From Dichetophora obliterata (taxonomy: Eukaryota > Arthropoda > Insecta > Diptera > Sciomyzidae), in the NCBI GenBank assembly GCA_963920525.1, contig OY986435.1, forward strand, positions 296,045,817 through 296,109,816: 64,000 nucleotides of DNA. The letters are read 5' to 3'. Position numbers and translations under genes: made by a program. Below the pieces are notes generated by a model. The model was not told the origin of the DNA, searched no databases, and worked only from the letters and a program-made list of their open reading frames with translations. Shown in pieces: positions 45,036 to 57,220 of this stretch (its first letter is position 1; each line of letters opens with the position of its first letter).

Positions 45036-45062
45036 TGATAAACGGAAAGAAAAAAGGTGATA
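45036..45062 (-). promoter_or_regulatory. 5'TOP-like transcription start of eEF1B
   Basis: On the minus strand a C followed by an unbroken pyrimidine run (CTTTTTTCTTTCC, 45056-45044) stands about 105 nt before the ATG. Terminal oligopyrimidine starts of this type mark mRNAs for translation factors and make them sensitive to growth signalling. I see no TATA box. Sequence immediately upstream (45063 onwards) is an unrelated LINE relic, so any promoter must lie within it, or this is only the copied 5' end of an mRNA. Confidence 0.55.
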
Positions 45063-45255
45063 ACATGTAGGATAACTAAGCTAACATGGCCTACCTACGA
45101 CTTAAAACGCACCAACTCACTGCTTGGGTTAAGCAGAGTAAACCTGTCAAAAATAGTAGGAATCCTAACGGGTCACTGCCTAATCGGAGCGCATGCTCTT
45201 CGGTTGGGAGTTGCATCAAGCGATTTCTGCAGAAGCTGCGAACTGGTGCACTTAA
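45057..45255 (+). pseudogene. LINE C-terminal (RNase H-to-zinc-finger) fragment
   Basis: The open frame contains LTWPTYDLKRTNSLLGLSRV, then KIVGILTGHCLIGAHALRLG and SDFCRSCELVH. The pattern T-G-H-C-x-x-x-x-H-x-x-R-L-G-x-x-x-x-x-x-C-x-x-C belongs to the C-terminal region after RNase H in insect I/R1/LOA-type LINEs. The fragment has no RT and is cut just 5' of the eEF1B transcription-start-like site and again at ~45255. It lies on the opposite strand to eEF1B and to the LINE at 41225-44290, so it is an independent insertion. Confidence 0.72.
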
Positions 45256-45356
45256 AAAAAACAAAAAGTGGATTTTTTTAATTGTTTCTATGTAAAAGTT
45301 TTCGATTTTTTCGATTCCTATGTCCTTTTTTTGGTATATAAAAATATTTCTATTTA

Positions 45357-46949
45357 TACCCAGTGAACCAAAACTACCGTTTTCGATTTCATTTATTAAC
45401 CTTTTCGAGCAGAATGTTTTATTTTCGGCACTCATAAATGAACCCTTTTTGTATCATTTTTCGGATTAAAGTGCCTCTCAAAAATGAATTTTATTTTGTT
45501 CGAAAATGAGTTAAAAAAGAACCATAAATTGTACTTTTTTTGTTCAGAAATGACTTAAAAGAGAACCATAGAAAATTTATTTTTCGGCACTCGGAAATGA
45601 ATAATTTTTGAGTTACTCGCCGGACGAAAATGGCTCTCAGAAACGAACCTTTTTAACTTAGAAATGAGTTAAAAAATGAACCATAGAAAAGTTTTTTTCG
45701 GCAATCGGATATGAAACCTATTTGTTTCAATCGCCGGGCTGAATTGCCTCTCGAAAACGAACCTTTTTTTGTTCAGAAATGAGTTAAAAAATGAATGTTT
45801 TTGAATTATAAATTTTATTATTGCATAATATTATTTATTATAACAGTGATCATTTGTTAAAAAAAATGAGTATTTAGCTTATCGTATAGATAATATGTAT
45901 GTAAAGTATTAATATATAGTAAAATAAAGTAACTATATTCAATAATTATAGTTAAAAAGAAAGGTCCCAGCAGATTACTTAATGATTGTAATGATTTAAT
46001 TGATATGTTAATTCAAATTTTAAGCAAAATCTAAATTTAAAGCAAACGCACATCTAACCACTTAATTTATACCAGTATTTTAAAAAATTTTCACCTTATA
46101 ATTGGACCACAGTTAAACGTGTATTTCGTAAGTAAAACTATAGATTTTAAAATAATTTGGCAGGTAGTTCAAACATAAAGTGACACATTTAAAAAATATC
46201 TTATTAGTAAAGTTAAGTATTGGGAAACTTTTTTATTACTTTTTTGCATGGAATGTGGTCATGGTTTTCTTTCTATTTGGACTTGATCGTAATTTTTGAT
46301 AGAAATGTTAAAATGTTATTACAGACTTGTTGATAGACGAAAAGGAAAATAGTTTTTCGAACGTGTAGCAGTACATCCATCTCTCTTCTTATGGCGAGAA
46401 TCAATTCGCACTGGTGAAAAAGTTTATATGACGTTTGTATGAGCGTTGACATTTTAATTTACAATTATAAAAATATCAACAAAGGTCTAAATTATTCCTT
46501 TTTTAATTCATTTTTGTTTATAAAAAAGTAAAATTTATGATTCATTTCTGAACTCATTTATGAAAAAAAAATGGTTCGTTTATGAGATATTGTTTCTACT
46601 GATATGATAAAAAATTATTATTTTTTTTAACTCATTTAAGAATGCAAAAAAGAAACAGTTATGATTCGTTTATGAACTCATTTATGAACAAAATGGTTCA
46701 TTTGCGAGGAGTTTTTAGATTTTAAAATGATTCTGTTTCGACTCAAAATAAGTTTTTTATGAATTTTGCAAAAGATATACAGTTTTTATTTATGGGACAA
46801 GTTTTCAGGAATTTAGTCTTTTATAGCAAGCACTTTTAAGCGACAAAAAATAAAAATAAAAAAATTTAAAAAAAAAAAGAAAATTCTATCCAAAAACGTT
46901 CTCAAAACTCTCACCTTACGCAAAACCTTCGCCTATGGTTCAGTGGGTA
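45357..46949. mobile_element. TIR element with internal repeats
   Basis: TACCCAGTGAACC at the left and GGTTCAGTGGGTA at the right are inverted with one mismatch, and TATTTA stands directly outside both ends (45351-45356 and 46950-46955). Near the left, a ~120-bp unit (CGGCACTCGGAAATGAA, CTCGCCGGACGAAAATG, AAAATGAGTTAAAAAATGAA) is repeated about three times. Near the right the same motifs appear inverted (TTTATGAACTCATTTATGAA). Non-coding. A 6-bp duplication is unusual, so I do not assign a superfamily. Confidence 0.65.
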
Positions 46950-46955
46950 TATTTA

Positions 46956-48975
46956 TCTATGTATGTTATTTACAGCTTTAACTTGTGAAATATAGCTTTT
47001 TAAAGTTTCGCTTATAAATTATACTAAAATTTCTGCGATTTTGGAAAATATTCAGTACGAAACTATAAAAAAACAGAAATTTCGGAAACATTTTCAAGGC
47101 AACTTGTGAAGAGCAGGACCTCCACGACTGAAAAGATATCGCCAAATCCTCTTAAACTCACGTTAATAATGACAATTTCGTTTCTTGAAAAATACTACAT
47201 TTAAGAGGATTTAAATGTCCCACGCATATTTACTTTTCCAAATCTACGACTTTTTTGTTTAGCTAATTTTGTCCACTCGCGTTACACTGTGCGAAGCCCT
47301 TCACATTACTAGTGCAAACTACTGGATACAGAGGCATAACTTTCTAAAACAGATGTATTTTACACAACTAATTTTAAGAGATATTTTGCCAAAGTAATCT
47401 TAATTCAAATCAATATGCTTTATTGTTGGCCAAAATATAAGACTGCTTTTTTGAAAGTTTTAAAACCGTCATTAAATTTATTAGTAATGCTTCTCTAGCC
47501 AACTTGGCGTCAGAATGTCTCTTTTTTAAAATTTATATTTGGGCAGCCCTTAAATGTGTCAAACAAAGGTTCTTCAGTGAAATGCCCAAGCAGCAGTCTA
47601 CAAAATTAATGGTATTTTCGTCAATGATTCCGAAATACTCTACAATCGCCATACTAAATGTTGGGTGCCTTCAGTTTCAATGCTGAAGGAATGTTTCGTT
47701 TTGAGCACCAAGTCAATTAAAAAACGTCTGAACTAAATTGTCTGTTGTTCTCCTCACGAAATACCTAAAACTTATTTCGCTGATCACTATTGAAGCTGAA
47801 ACGATTAACAAAGTCGATTTCACACAGTCGTTCTTGACCCACTATACAGAAATGTATTCCAGCTTTCGAGTGTTTTCGCTGCATTCGTAGTCGAACTGCA
47901 GTGCGACGATGCACACGCAATAAATGCATTATGCCACGTTATATCGGTTTCGTAACAATTGATCTAACCCACAATTGTATCAGAGGTTGAGGCGGATCAT
48001 TCTGATCGATTTTATTCAACAAGGTGTTGGAAACGGAGAGCCAACACAGATGTGGAAATCTTCATTGATTTAGAATGCGGATTCGTATATCTTTTGTTTG
48101 GTAAGACTCTCTTTAGCGTTTGACTTCGTGACTGAAATCCTTTGTACTTCGTGGTATGTATGTCGTATCCTTTCAAGATTTGTTTGAATGTTGAGTCTTC
48201 TTTGTTGAGGACAAATTCTGACCTTTTTATCAGATAAATGCACTTTTGCTTTGTTGTTTTGGTTTTGTCTGTTTTTGTGAGTGTGTATCTTTTGGTGTTT
48301 TTAGCTGGAATTAATTTATTTTATGCGAAATAATCTTGTTGATGGTTGCTTTTTCGCCCCTTTTCACTTTTCACTTTCCACTCTTCCCTTTTCCCTTTCC
48401 ACCTTTGCAACAAGGGTGCACAGAGTCAAAATCGTCCTTCGTATGTATTCTATAAATTGCAAAAATGTGTCAAGTTATTGTGCCGCAATATTTTATGGTT
48501 TTCAGCATTATAATGATACAAAGAAGCGAGAAGGGTGGAAACGATGCTTTGGTTTTATAAGTGGTTAAAAATTAGAGTGACAAAATAAAAATGCTTGATC
48601 GTTCTATTAGGAACGGAATTAGGTGACATTTTATGATAGCTAAAGTTAGTTTAAAATCGGCTACAAAAGTAATTTACACAGATTATTTGATTGTCTGCCT
48701 TTATATATTCATAACGACGACCAATAGTGCTTATTTGTTTATCATTTATGAGTAACTTGAATATAAATAAATGTAACTTTAAAGTTAAGGGATATATACT
48801 TAATTTGAACCTCGATTTATTGGAATTCACAATCATATTTACTTGATTTCAGCGAATTTTCTATAAATGCTCACGATCTCACTTATGCGATACTGCGATT
48901 AGGAGAGATTCTCTTAAAGTGGATCTACTTTTGTTTTTAAGGTATTGAAAACTGGTGGGAAGAGTTGAAAATATA
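46956..48975. other. Sequence without recognised features
   Basis: Composition is less extreme between 47480 and 48570, but none of the short frames shows a family and no TIR pair is seen. CTCGCGTTACACTGTGCGAA at 47276-47295 is one of several dispersed copies of a short motif. This is the best candidate in the window, with 51900-53470, for unique host DNA. Confidence 0.45.
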
Positions 48976-50081
48976 GTTTAACTAGCTGATATACCCGGTG
49001 TTACTCGAGAGTCATTTATATAAACATTTTAATGTACACTTCTCGATTAAAGGTTTTTTAAAATTCTGGAATAAAACATGTTACATTTTATTTTTAAGCT
49101 ACCGTTAGAAAGGTAATTGAACGAAATTTAATCCAAAAATCTATATTTTAGAAAATTTTTGTTGGTGGTGGTTTCATCTCTTGCGGTGAGCTAATTGAAT
49201 TCAAAAGAGGGGTACGAAAAAAATATTTTAAAAATTAAAAATAATTTTTATATATACTTAATCGTAAAGCTAGCAAAATTGCCTTTTCAACAATATTAAA
49301 ATTATGGTGGAACTCAATGCGTCCTTGGGATATGGACATTTTAACATCTAAACAAATATTTAAAAAAAAAAAAATTTAATGAAATATATTAAAAACAGCG
49401 GATATATTGGCATTAAAAGTAAAAACTTTGATTTTCATATAATTTTTTTCTCATTATTAGCTATCAATGTTTTATGAAAAATTCGTTGTACTAAAAATTA
49501 TTGTACTAAAATTTATATTAGCTGCGTTTTTTTCATAGGAGATCAGTAGCTCGTTCCTGTAACAAAATCGGCAAGTTACCGATTTGTGTGACGTCAGCAG
49601 TTATCGATCTCTAGTTACCGATCTTATGACAACTAATGGCCGCATTCAGCGCAGACAACAGTTGGCAACTGTTGTGTAAAATTTCGCTGAATGGTACAAA
49701 TTTGGTAGCGCTAACTAAAACTGATGAAGTAGCGAACGCCTTTTAATCGAGCGAACAAATTCTTTGCTACATGAACACAACTGTTTGCTTAACTGTCAGA
49801 TGCTGTTACTGACACTGTTAAATTAATAAACGCAGAAAGAACGCAGAAAGTTTAAGTGAGAAACCTTTGCATTTGAATTAAATTTACATAAAAATTAAAT
49901 TGTATCTACCTTCTGACGTGTAGAGTAGCAACACATTCACAAAACTAAGTAGATTACGATAAGAAAGATTTTATATAAACCAAGATGTTCGTAATTACTC
50001 TAAACACACAACTGCATTCTTAGATATAAATGGGGATGTTCAAATTATATAGAGAATTTTAAAACAAAACTCAGTTTTATT
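48976..50081. repeat. Mid-repetitive element, left part
   Basis: It starts with CTAGCTGATATACCCGGTGT, a beginning seen in dispersed insect repeats (from memory). Around 49375-49500 it holds a degenerate version of the sequence repeated at 50520-50660 (GAAATATATTAA, GATTTTCATATAATTTTTTT, GAAAAATTCGTTGTACTAAA). No ORF. Confidence 0.45.
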
Positions 50082-51690
50082 AATAGTCTGGTATGAAAAA
50101 AATAGATTTTCAGACATAACTTTTGATTGGAAAGAGATATTGGGGTAATTTTTTCACATAAATTATCTTTGAGACTTGACTTTTTTGTAAAAAATATAAA
50201 AACAACATTTTGGAAAAAATAAATTTCGCGAAAAAAATCAAAGGGGGTACCCTTGTTGTTTTGATGACAAAAACAGTAAAATAATTTTTGCGCTTAGCTG
50301 GAAGAATTTTTGCAAATAAATGCTATGTCATATGAAAGGTAGCCAGATGTGCAATTTTTAATTGATTTCATTTTTACAACAACAACAATTTTTGAGTCAT
50401 TTTTGAGTAAAAAGTCAATATTTTGGACCTTTTTTGACATAATCATAAAAAATATATACACTGACAACGGTACAGCTCAACCTATTTTTAAAAAGTGATT
50501 TTATTGAACTTTTGAACAAAAAAAATTTGAATGAAATATATTAATAGACAGCGAAGATATTTGCATCGAAAGACCAAACTTTGATTTTCATGTCGTTTTT
50601 TTCTCATTCTTAGGTAATGATGTTTTATGAAAAAGTCGTTGTACTGAAAATTTCTCCAATTTTGAAGATATGTGAGTGTTTTTGATGTCAAAATAACAAA
50701 AAATTTTTAAAATTAATTATACAAAAATCCCCGATACTAAAAAGTTTTATAATAACAAAATTACCGTTAGTTGAAAAATTTCAGAGGGGGCGTGGCAAAA
50801 ACTAAGTATGTTACATTTTAAGTTGGAATAAACTTAATATGTGTACCTAGTTTGAGCGAAATCCGTTGAGCCGTTTAGATTTCTATATAGGCCAAACAAA
50901 CAAACAAACAAACAGAAAATGATTTTTATTGCTATAGATAGTCAGTTGTATGAAAAAATAGATTTTTAGCCATAACTTTTGATTGGAAAGAGATATTGGG
51001 GTAATTTTTTCACATATATTATCTTTGAGACTTGAATTTTTTGTAAAAAATAGAAAAACAACATTTTGGAATAAATAAATTTCGCGAAAAAAGTCAAAGG
51101 GTGCCTTGTTGTTTTGATGACAAAAACAGTAAAATAATTTTTTACTGAAATTTTAAAGAATTTTTGCAAATAAATGCTTTGTCATATGAAAGGTAGCCAG
51201 ATGTACAATTTTTAATTGATTTCATTTTTACAACAACAACAATTTTTGAGTAATTTTTTGAGTAAAAAGTCAATATTTTGGACCTTTTTTGACATAATCA
51301 TAAAACATATATACACTGACTTAATGGTACAGTTCAACCTATTTTTGTGAAGTGATTTTATTGAACTTTTGAACAAAACAATTTGAATGAAATATATTAA
51401 TGGACAGCGGAGATATTTGCATCGAAAGACCAAACTTTGATTTTCATGTCGTTTTTTTTCTCATTCTTAGGCAACGATAATTTACGAAAAAGTCGTTGTA
51501 CTGAAAATTTCTAGAATTTTGAATATATGTGAGTGCTTTTGATGCCAAAATAACAAAAAAAAATTTTAAAATGAAATACACAAAAATCTTCGATACTAAA
51601 AAGTTTTATAATAACAAAATTACCATTAGTTGAAAAATATCAGAGGGGGCGTGGCAAAAACTAAGTATGTAACATTTTAAGTTGGGATGC
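50082..51690. repeat. ~855-bp direct duplication
   Basis: Units start at about 50082 and 50936 and share long stretches, for example CATAACTTTTGATTGGAAAG, ATGTCATATGAAAGGTAGCC-like sequence, GGACCTTTTTTGACATAATC and TCAGAGGGGGCGTGGCAAAA. The first unit ends with GAGCGAAATCCGTTGAGCCG and a (CAAA)n run at 50893-50917, which resembles the 3' end of an insect retroelement or SINE; the second lacks this tail. Non-coding. Confidence 0.8.
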
Positions 51691-53475
51691 ACTTAAGATT
51701 GTAAAAAAATAATCACTCTGCTTAAAATTATACCAGTTCTGGTTGCGAATAGAGCACAAGTCTTACATAAAAAAACATTTCGTTTGCACAAAAACAATAC
51801 TATAATATATGACCGTCATAAACTACGCGCAAAATAGTTGAAATTCTTAAATCTACTCAATTAAAACTATTGTCTCGATTTGCTTAAGTCAAACTTATCA
51901 CTCTTAAACGCCCCGTCATAAGCGCCTGTTCATCCGTTGACGCTTTGTTTATAATACCTTTCAAACAAAGCGCTTTTGCCTGACTTTGTTTGCTTTTGAT
52001 AAGCTAGTGACGAGCTGCAGAGCTTTTAGCTGTGGTGTATTTCGCTAAAATCAACATGAACACACTCTCTGCAGACACTCATTTGCCATAATTTTCACAT
52101 AACAGAACGCATCGTTTCGTACTTTGGTGCGAGTATTTTGTCACCCGAGAAACCTTAACAATTTAATTCGTTGTCGACTTTTCTTTGAACGCGACGATAC
52201 GGAGGCGAAGAAAAGTCGTCGTTGTTTCTCAAGTCTTCTTAAAACGTATATCTAACACTTTTCTGTTCCGCTAAAAGGTCCTCCGTATTTTCGATTTTCA
52301 AATATAATAGAAATAAATATCTAAAACTACAACAATAACAAATATTACATACGAAATAACTAAATTAAAAAGTGCTTGTGTAAAAGTGGTGCGAAAATTC
52401 TATGAAAGTCTATAGCTAGCTGGGCAGGAAGCACATTTCTATGCTTTCGATTAATCTTCTGTATCTGTTTTTCGAGTACCAAACCAAGTTCTTTAACTCT
52501 GTAGTGGAAACATAATAATTGACAAAACATAAAAAAAACTATTGGACTAAACTATATTGAAAATTGTAAAAACACGGTGAAAGGTGCTTAAAGAAAGGAA
52601 ATCCTCATGACAATGGTAAATGTAAAAAAGGAATTTCCTTTGAATTCCGTTTGTACCTACACCTACACCTGAACCAGCTCATCGGCTGTGATAGAACAAA
52701 TGCTTTTGAATTATTTAAGTCTCCGTTTGACTTGAACGCTAAGTAATTGAAACTAGAAACGGAAAGCTATTTAATTGGTCTGGTAGGCTCATTGTTTTAT
52801 TTGACTGAAGCAAAGTATAAATGGACTATAATGTCCTTACAATAGGATGATGTAAGTTATTTCTCTGTTAACAGAAGACATGAGTTCATGACTGTATGCT
52901 GCCTTTTCTAATTTTATCTAACAATGGGAATTTATGCACAGATTTTCATGCATTCCAGCAGCCAGCAAGTCGCCTGCACACACAACATTCCGCTTCACCA
53001 TTCATCTCCCAGTGCCAGTCCCACCCACTGGCACGACCACAAGAAATAAAATTGTAAATCGATATTTTGAGCGGATGAATGAATGTACATTGGCCCAAAA
53101 GACTGCCCGACTTTACTATATCGATGTTGATGTTGATGTCGCTGTTGCTGTTGCTGTTGCTACTGCTTTTGCTATTGCTGGTGTTGGCTGTGGTAGCTTT
53201 CCGTGGTGTTTTATTTTTTTATGTACCCTTATTTCAAGTATTAAGTTTCTGTGGTGAAAAAGAAAACAGATTTGGAAAAATACAAGAGAGCTGGAGTATT
53301 TACGTTTCTCCCAAGAAGAAGCAAATAAGAACTGAACTTATTTGTAGAAGTGGTAGAAGCCAACGACAACAATGTCACCCTCATCCCGATTAGAGCTGAA
53401 GAATGAACGTGTGGAGAATAACCACTCAAGTGATGTCATTTTTTTTGCATTTGCAGTTGAATTACGAATACATAA
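51691..53475. other. Mostly unique sequence, candidate regulatory or UTR DNA
   Basis: Between 51900 and 52700 base composition is more balanced and I find no repeat partner in the window. A pyrimidine-purine-mixed stretch at 52040-52300 has GAGGCGAAGAAAAGTCGTCG near an inverted GACTTTTCTTTGAACGCGAC. From 52930 to 53060 a CA/CC-rich stretch looks non-repetitive. I see no protein family in any frame. It could be an intron, UTR or enhancer of a gene outside the window; that is inference only. Confidence 0.35.
53120..53190. repeat. GTTGCT/GTTGAT imperfect microsatellite
   Basis: Interrupted tracts of GATGTT, GTTGCT and ATTGCTG. Both 53-kb ORFs encoding V-D-V-A or L-L-L-L runs arise from it and are not genes. 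Confidence 0.85.
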
Positions 53476-53478
53476 CAT

Positions 53479-53645
53479 AACATTGAAACACTGAAATGAT
53501 TTTTTGCTCTTAAATATTAGACGTATTATTGTATAGTAACAGATACTAGAGTTCTCCAAGTGGTCTAAATTTGACCATTTCGCTTATATTCTTTGTTGAT
53601 TCGTTACAAATTATAGGATAATGTAGTTGGATATCCGTAAGACAG
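53479..53645 (+). repeat. Dispersed repeat, uninterrupted copy
   Basis: AACATTGAAACACTGAAATG to GTATCCGTAAGACAGGG-like sequence. The same repeat exists at 58745-61165, where it is split by two insertions, so this copy acts as the empty-site reference for both. Confidence 0.8.
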
Positions 53646-54000
53646 GGCTGTAGCCAGGATTTAGCCATGGGGAGAGGGGCGCAATTTGATAAACAGTTTT
53701 CTTATTCGAATGGAAAAAATTTCCATTGTACCCCTCAAAAAATTAAACTTGTTTTTTTATAATGTTTTTCACAATATTTCGGCAGTAACGATATCCGACG
53801 TTGAACTAAAATGTTTTGCAGAAACCTCCAAAAATCACGTTTTTCGTAAATATATTAGTTGGTAGAATAGTTGTAAAAAAATAAACTGTCAGATATTAAA
53901 GGTCGAAACAGGCTCTTCAAATCTGCTTCTAACAATTTTAAAGTTTTGCAATAGCATTAAAAACAATGGGTTTTTGTGTCTTTTTTTTAATTAAAAAAAA
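53646..54000 (+). mobile_element. hAT-related left end and body fragment
   Basis: CAGGGCTGTAGCCAGGATTT resembles the TIR of hAT element 3 (CAGGCCTGTAGCCAG). A second copy at 62616-62760 shares ATTTAGCCATGGGGAGA, CAGATATTAAAGGTCGA and TTTTGCAATAGCATTAAA, but lacks about 190 bp that are present here (53690-53875). No right end was identified. Confidence 0.55.
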
Positions 54001-54112
54001 AAAATTTAAATTAGGTGAATTTTGAAAGTTTTTGCTGTTGAAGTACAAATACCAGTGGCGTAAAAAGCAGGCCCGCAGTTGCGGGCAGGCACAACTAAGC
54101 CAGGGGCGCCCT

Positions 54113-56105
54113 CAGTAGCGTAACTATATTTTGTGCGCCCGCCCGCAGTTTTCTAATAGCGCCCTGCTATTTACTTTTAGAGTAAAACTATGTTATTAGT
54201 AGCACTATGTTTACTATGGTTACTAGAAGCGTAGGAAAAAACAAGAGAACTCTTGACAAAAAAAAGAGACCAAGAAGAGACTTTTTTAATTCAATAGTCA
54301 TCATTAGAGAGGATAAAAATGTGCACGATAAAACTTGATTTATGCGCATTAAAAAGCACGAAAAATCGAAAATATGCTCGATGAATTTAAAAATATGCTC
54401 GATAAAAATACTTTAAGAGAAAAATAAAATAAAACAGTACATATTTTGGAACGGAATATATATTTCCAATCTAATAAATGTTTGGAATAACATTTGCTTT
54501 AAGCGTTTTAATATGTCGAATTTCTTACGTATACCTATATAGAGTAAAAAAAACCTGTTTTTAAAATAAACGTAAAAACTTAAAAATAATATTAATTTAT
54601 ACTGAGCAACTTCGTTTTCAGTCTCTTTGTTACTATTGAATTAACTTAAAAAAAACAATATAAAATGCAGTTAAAAATTTTAGAATGATGATAAACTACC
54701 ACGTGTTGCTATAATTTCTCCATTGAAAAATTTCTACGTTTTTCAGTTAAAACGATGAATATGCAGAGAAACTACGTTCAGCATCGGAAGATGTTGCCGG
54801 CCAATATCTTAAGTTTAATAATTCTTCGGCGAAAGTTTACTCGCATACTCACTAAAAACTTGTTTGTTTTTAAACAAATTTTTTTCGAAGACTTTATGTC
54901 TTTAAATCCTACATTACGATGCAAATGCATATTTTTATCTTCTCATCACTTATTGCAACAGTTATATATTAAAAATATCTTATTTTATAAATAAATTTAT
55001 ATTTTATTTTAATGGAAATTGTTAAAAAATAGCAATAACGTAAAAAATACTTTTTATAATATAAAATATAATACAATTTATGTAATAAAATATTATAAGA
55101 TTTTATCACAAATTAGGTAAAAGGAAACATATAGGTATTAATTATATAAAAAAGTTAAACTAACTTAAAGTTTGAAAAATGAGATCAATAATTCCCTTTA
55201 GTGATATGATAATTTCAAGATGTTAAATTTAAGGTACAATTACAGTATGTAGCTATAAAAAACACTTTTTTTATTAATTTTTGTTACCTAGTATTATTAA
55301 TGATTCAAATTTCTTACATAATGAAGAACTATTCATGAGGAAATTAAAATTTTTTTTTGTCTTCATAGTTGTTGTTAATTTCCTACTGCGCGTTAAAGTT
55401 ATCGTGTTTAAAAAATTGTTGCAATTAACTTCTTGTCTCCAGCATTTACAAAGCGTCTGAAAGTAAAAAATCAAAGTGCATTCCTGAGTTAAGGGTTGTC
55501 GTTGAGCATTCAAAGTACGCAAAAAAAATAAAAATTAAAAAATGGCACGCGTTGAAAAAAATGTAAAAAAACCTCCTTGTAAAAATGTAAAAAAACTGTA
55601 GTCAATCTTTTTCAAAATTATTTTTTAAACATTTTTAAAAATTGAATATTTAAAAATTTGTATCCCGCTTTAGGTGTTAACTTTTATGATTAGATTCAAA
55701 CCATACGTTAAAAATGTAAGCAAAAACAGTAATTTGCCAGACATAAGAAATTTTGAACTTTATTTTGATATACAAAAAAAAAAATGACATCAAATAAAAT
55801 GTGAATAACAAGAAAAATTAAATTTTTTTAAAAAATGCAACTTTAACAGCTTGTCATAACGAAACGGTTGCAACTATTAAAAAAAAATTCATTTTGATTT
55901 TTTCACCCAAGATATATTCTATTGAAAGCTATAAAAAATTGGAAAAAATTAAAACATCGATATACTATACTTTCGGCCGCTTATTTTACACTGTGTGTCG
56001 TTCTCCACTTAATTTATCACTTTCATCAAGGGACTTGAGGGCGCCCCTGGCTTAGTTGCGCCCGCCCGCAGTGCGGGCTCTGCGGGCCCGCGTTTTACGC
56101 CACTG
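54113..56105 (-). mobile_element. hAT element 6, same family as element 5, inverted
   Basis: It starts CAGTAGCGTAACTATATTTT and ends GGGCCCGCGTTTTACGCCACTG, i.e. the right and left ends of element 5 in reverse order. GGCGCCCT is duplicated exactly at 54105-54112 and 56106-56113. It sits only 60 bp inside its host copy. The 1993-bp sequence is AT-rich without a transposase, so it is non-autonomous. The two copies form a large palindrome around 56105 (for example GACTTGAGGGCGCCCCTGGC against GGCGCCCTCAAGTCCC). Confidence 0.93.
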
Positions 56106-57220
56106 GGCGCCCTCAAGTCCCTTTATGAAAATGACAAATGAAGTTGAGAACGACGCACAGTTTAAAATAAGCGGTCAAAAATCTAATATATCGATGTTTG
56201 TATTTTTCTATATCTTGTATGGCTTTCAATAGAAAATATCGTGGGTGAAAAAATCAAAATTAATTTTTTTAATAGTAGCAACCGTTTTGTTACGACAAGA
56301 AGTCAAAGTTGCATTTTTTAAAAGTACAGTTTTTCTTGTTATTCGCATTTTATTTATATTTTTTTTATATTCTAAAAGAAATTTAAAATTTCTTATGTCT
56401 GGCAATATTACTTTTTTTTTTACATTTTGAACATATGGTTTAAGCTTCTCATAAAAGTAAACACAAAAAGCGGGATACAAATTTTTAAATATGCAATTTT
56501 TAAAAGTGTTTAAAAAATAATTTTGAGAAAGATTGACTATAAGTTTTTTACGAAAACATCATTAGAACTGCGTCACACGAAATCCAAAAAAATTTCTTGC
56601 TAATACTTGCTAATACGGAAGATATACCTTTTTTATGGTGACCTGTATAGTTAAAATGTTAGATATATGAAATTTGATGTATGCAGCTAATTACTTTTCA
56701 AAATTTCGACTTATTTACAAGCACAAAACAACTCAATTTTTAAAGTTTCCTTGCTGTAATCGAAAAAGCTTACAAATATAAGCAAAAACGTAGTTTACTT
56801 GTGTTGTTTGTATTTTCCAAGGCTGAGTTACTAAAATATCATTAATGGCCGTGACATTCGCCTATGAAATTTTTCATTTATTTATAATCACAAAAGAAAT
56901 TTGTGTAGCGGATTTGTATAACTTATATTTTTAAGATATTTGTGCCAATTTTCATAGCTCTACGATCAATCCTTCTGGCCAAGAATGGGGACGATACACT
57001 GTGCGACGTTTGTTTTTAAAAAAAATAAGATATATTTAAATATTTATTTCCTTCGAAAACATTATTTTTTTAAATTAACAACAATAAATGAAAAATAATT
57101 TAATAATATGTGATGAAATAAAATTTCTCGGAGTGCAAAAATCGACGTCAAAAAAACCGACTATTTAGAGCAAAAGTCGTCTTTGTTTGGCAAAACTCGA
57201 TTATGGTCAAAGTCGATTTA

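Noticed and set aside
52934..53393. Two ORFs with leucine and V-D-V-A runs, resembling a membrane segment
   Set aside because: The runs come from the GTTGCT/GTTGAT microsatellite; no conserved residues or splice context.
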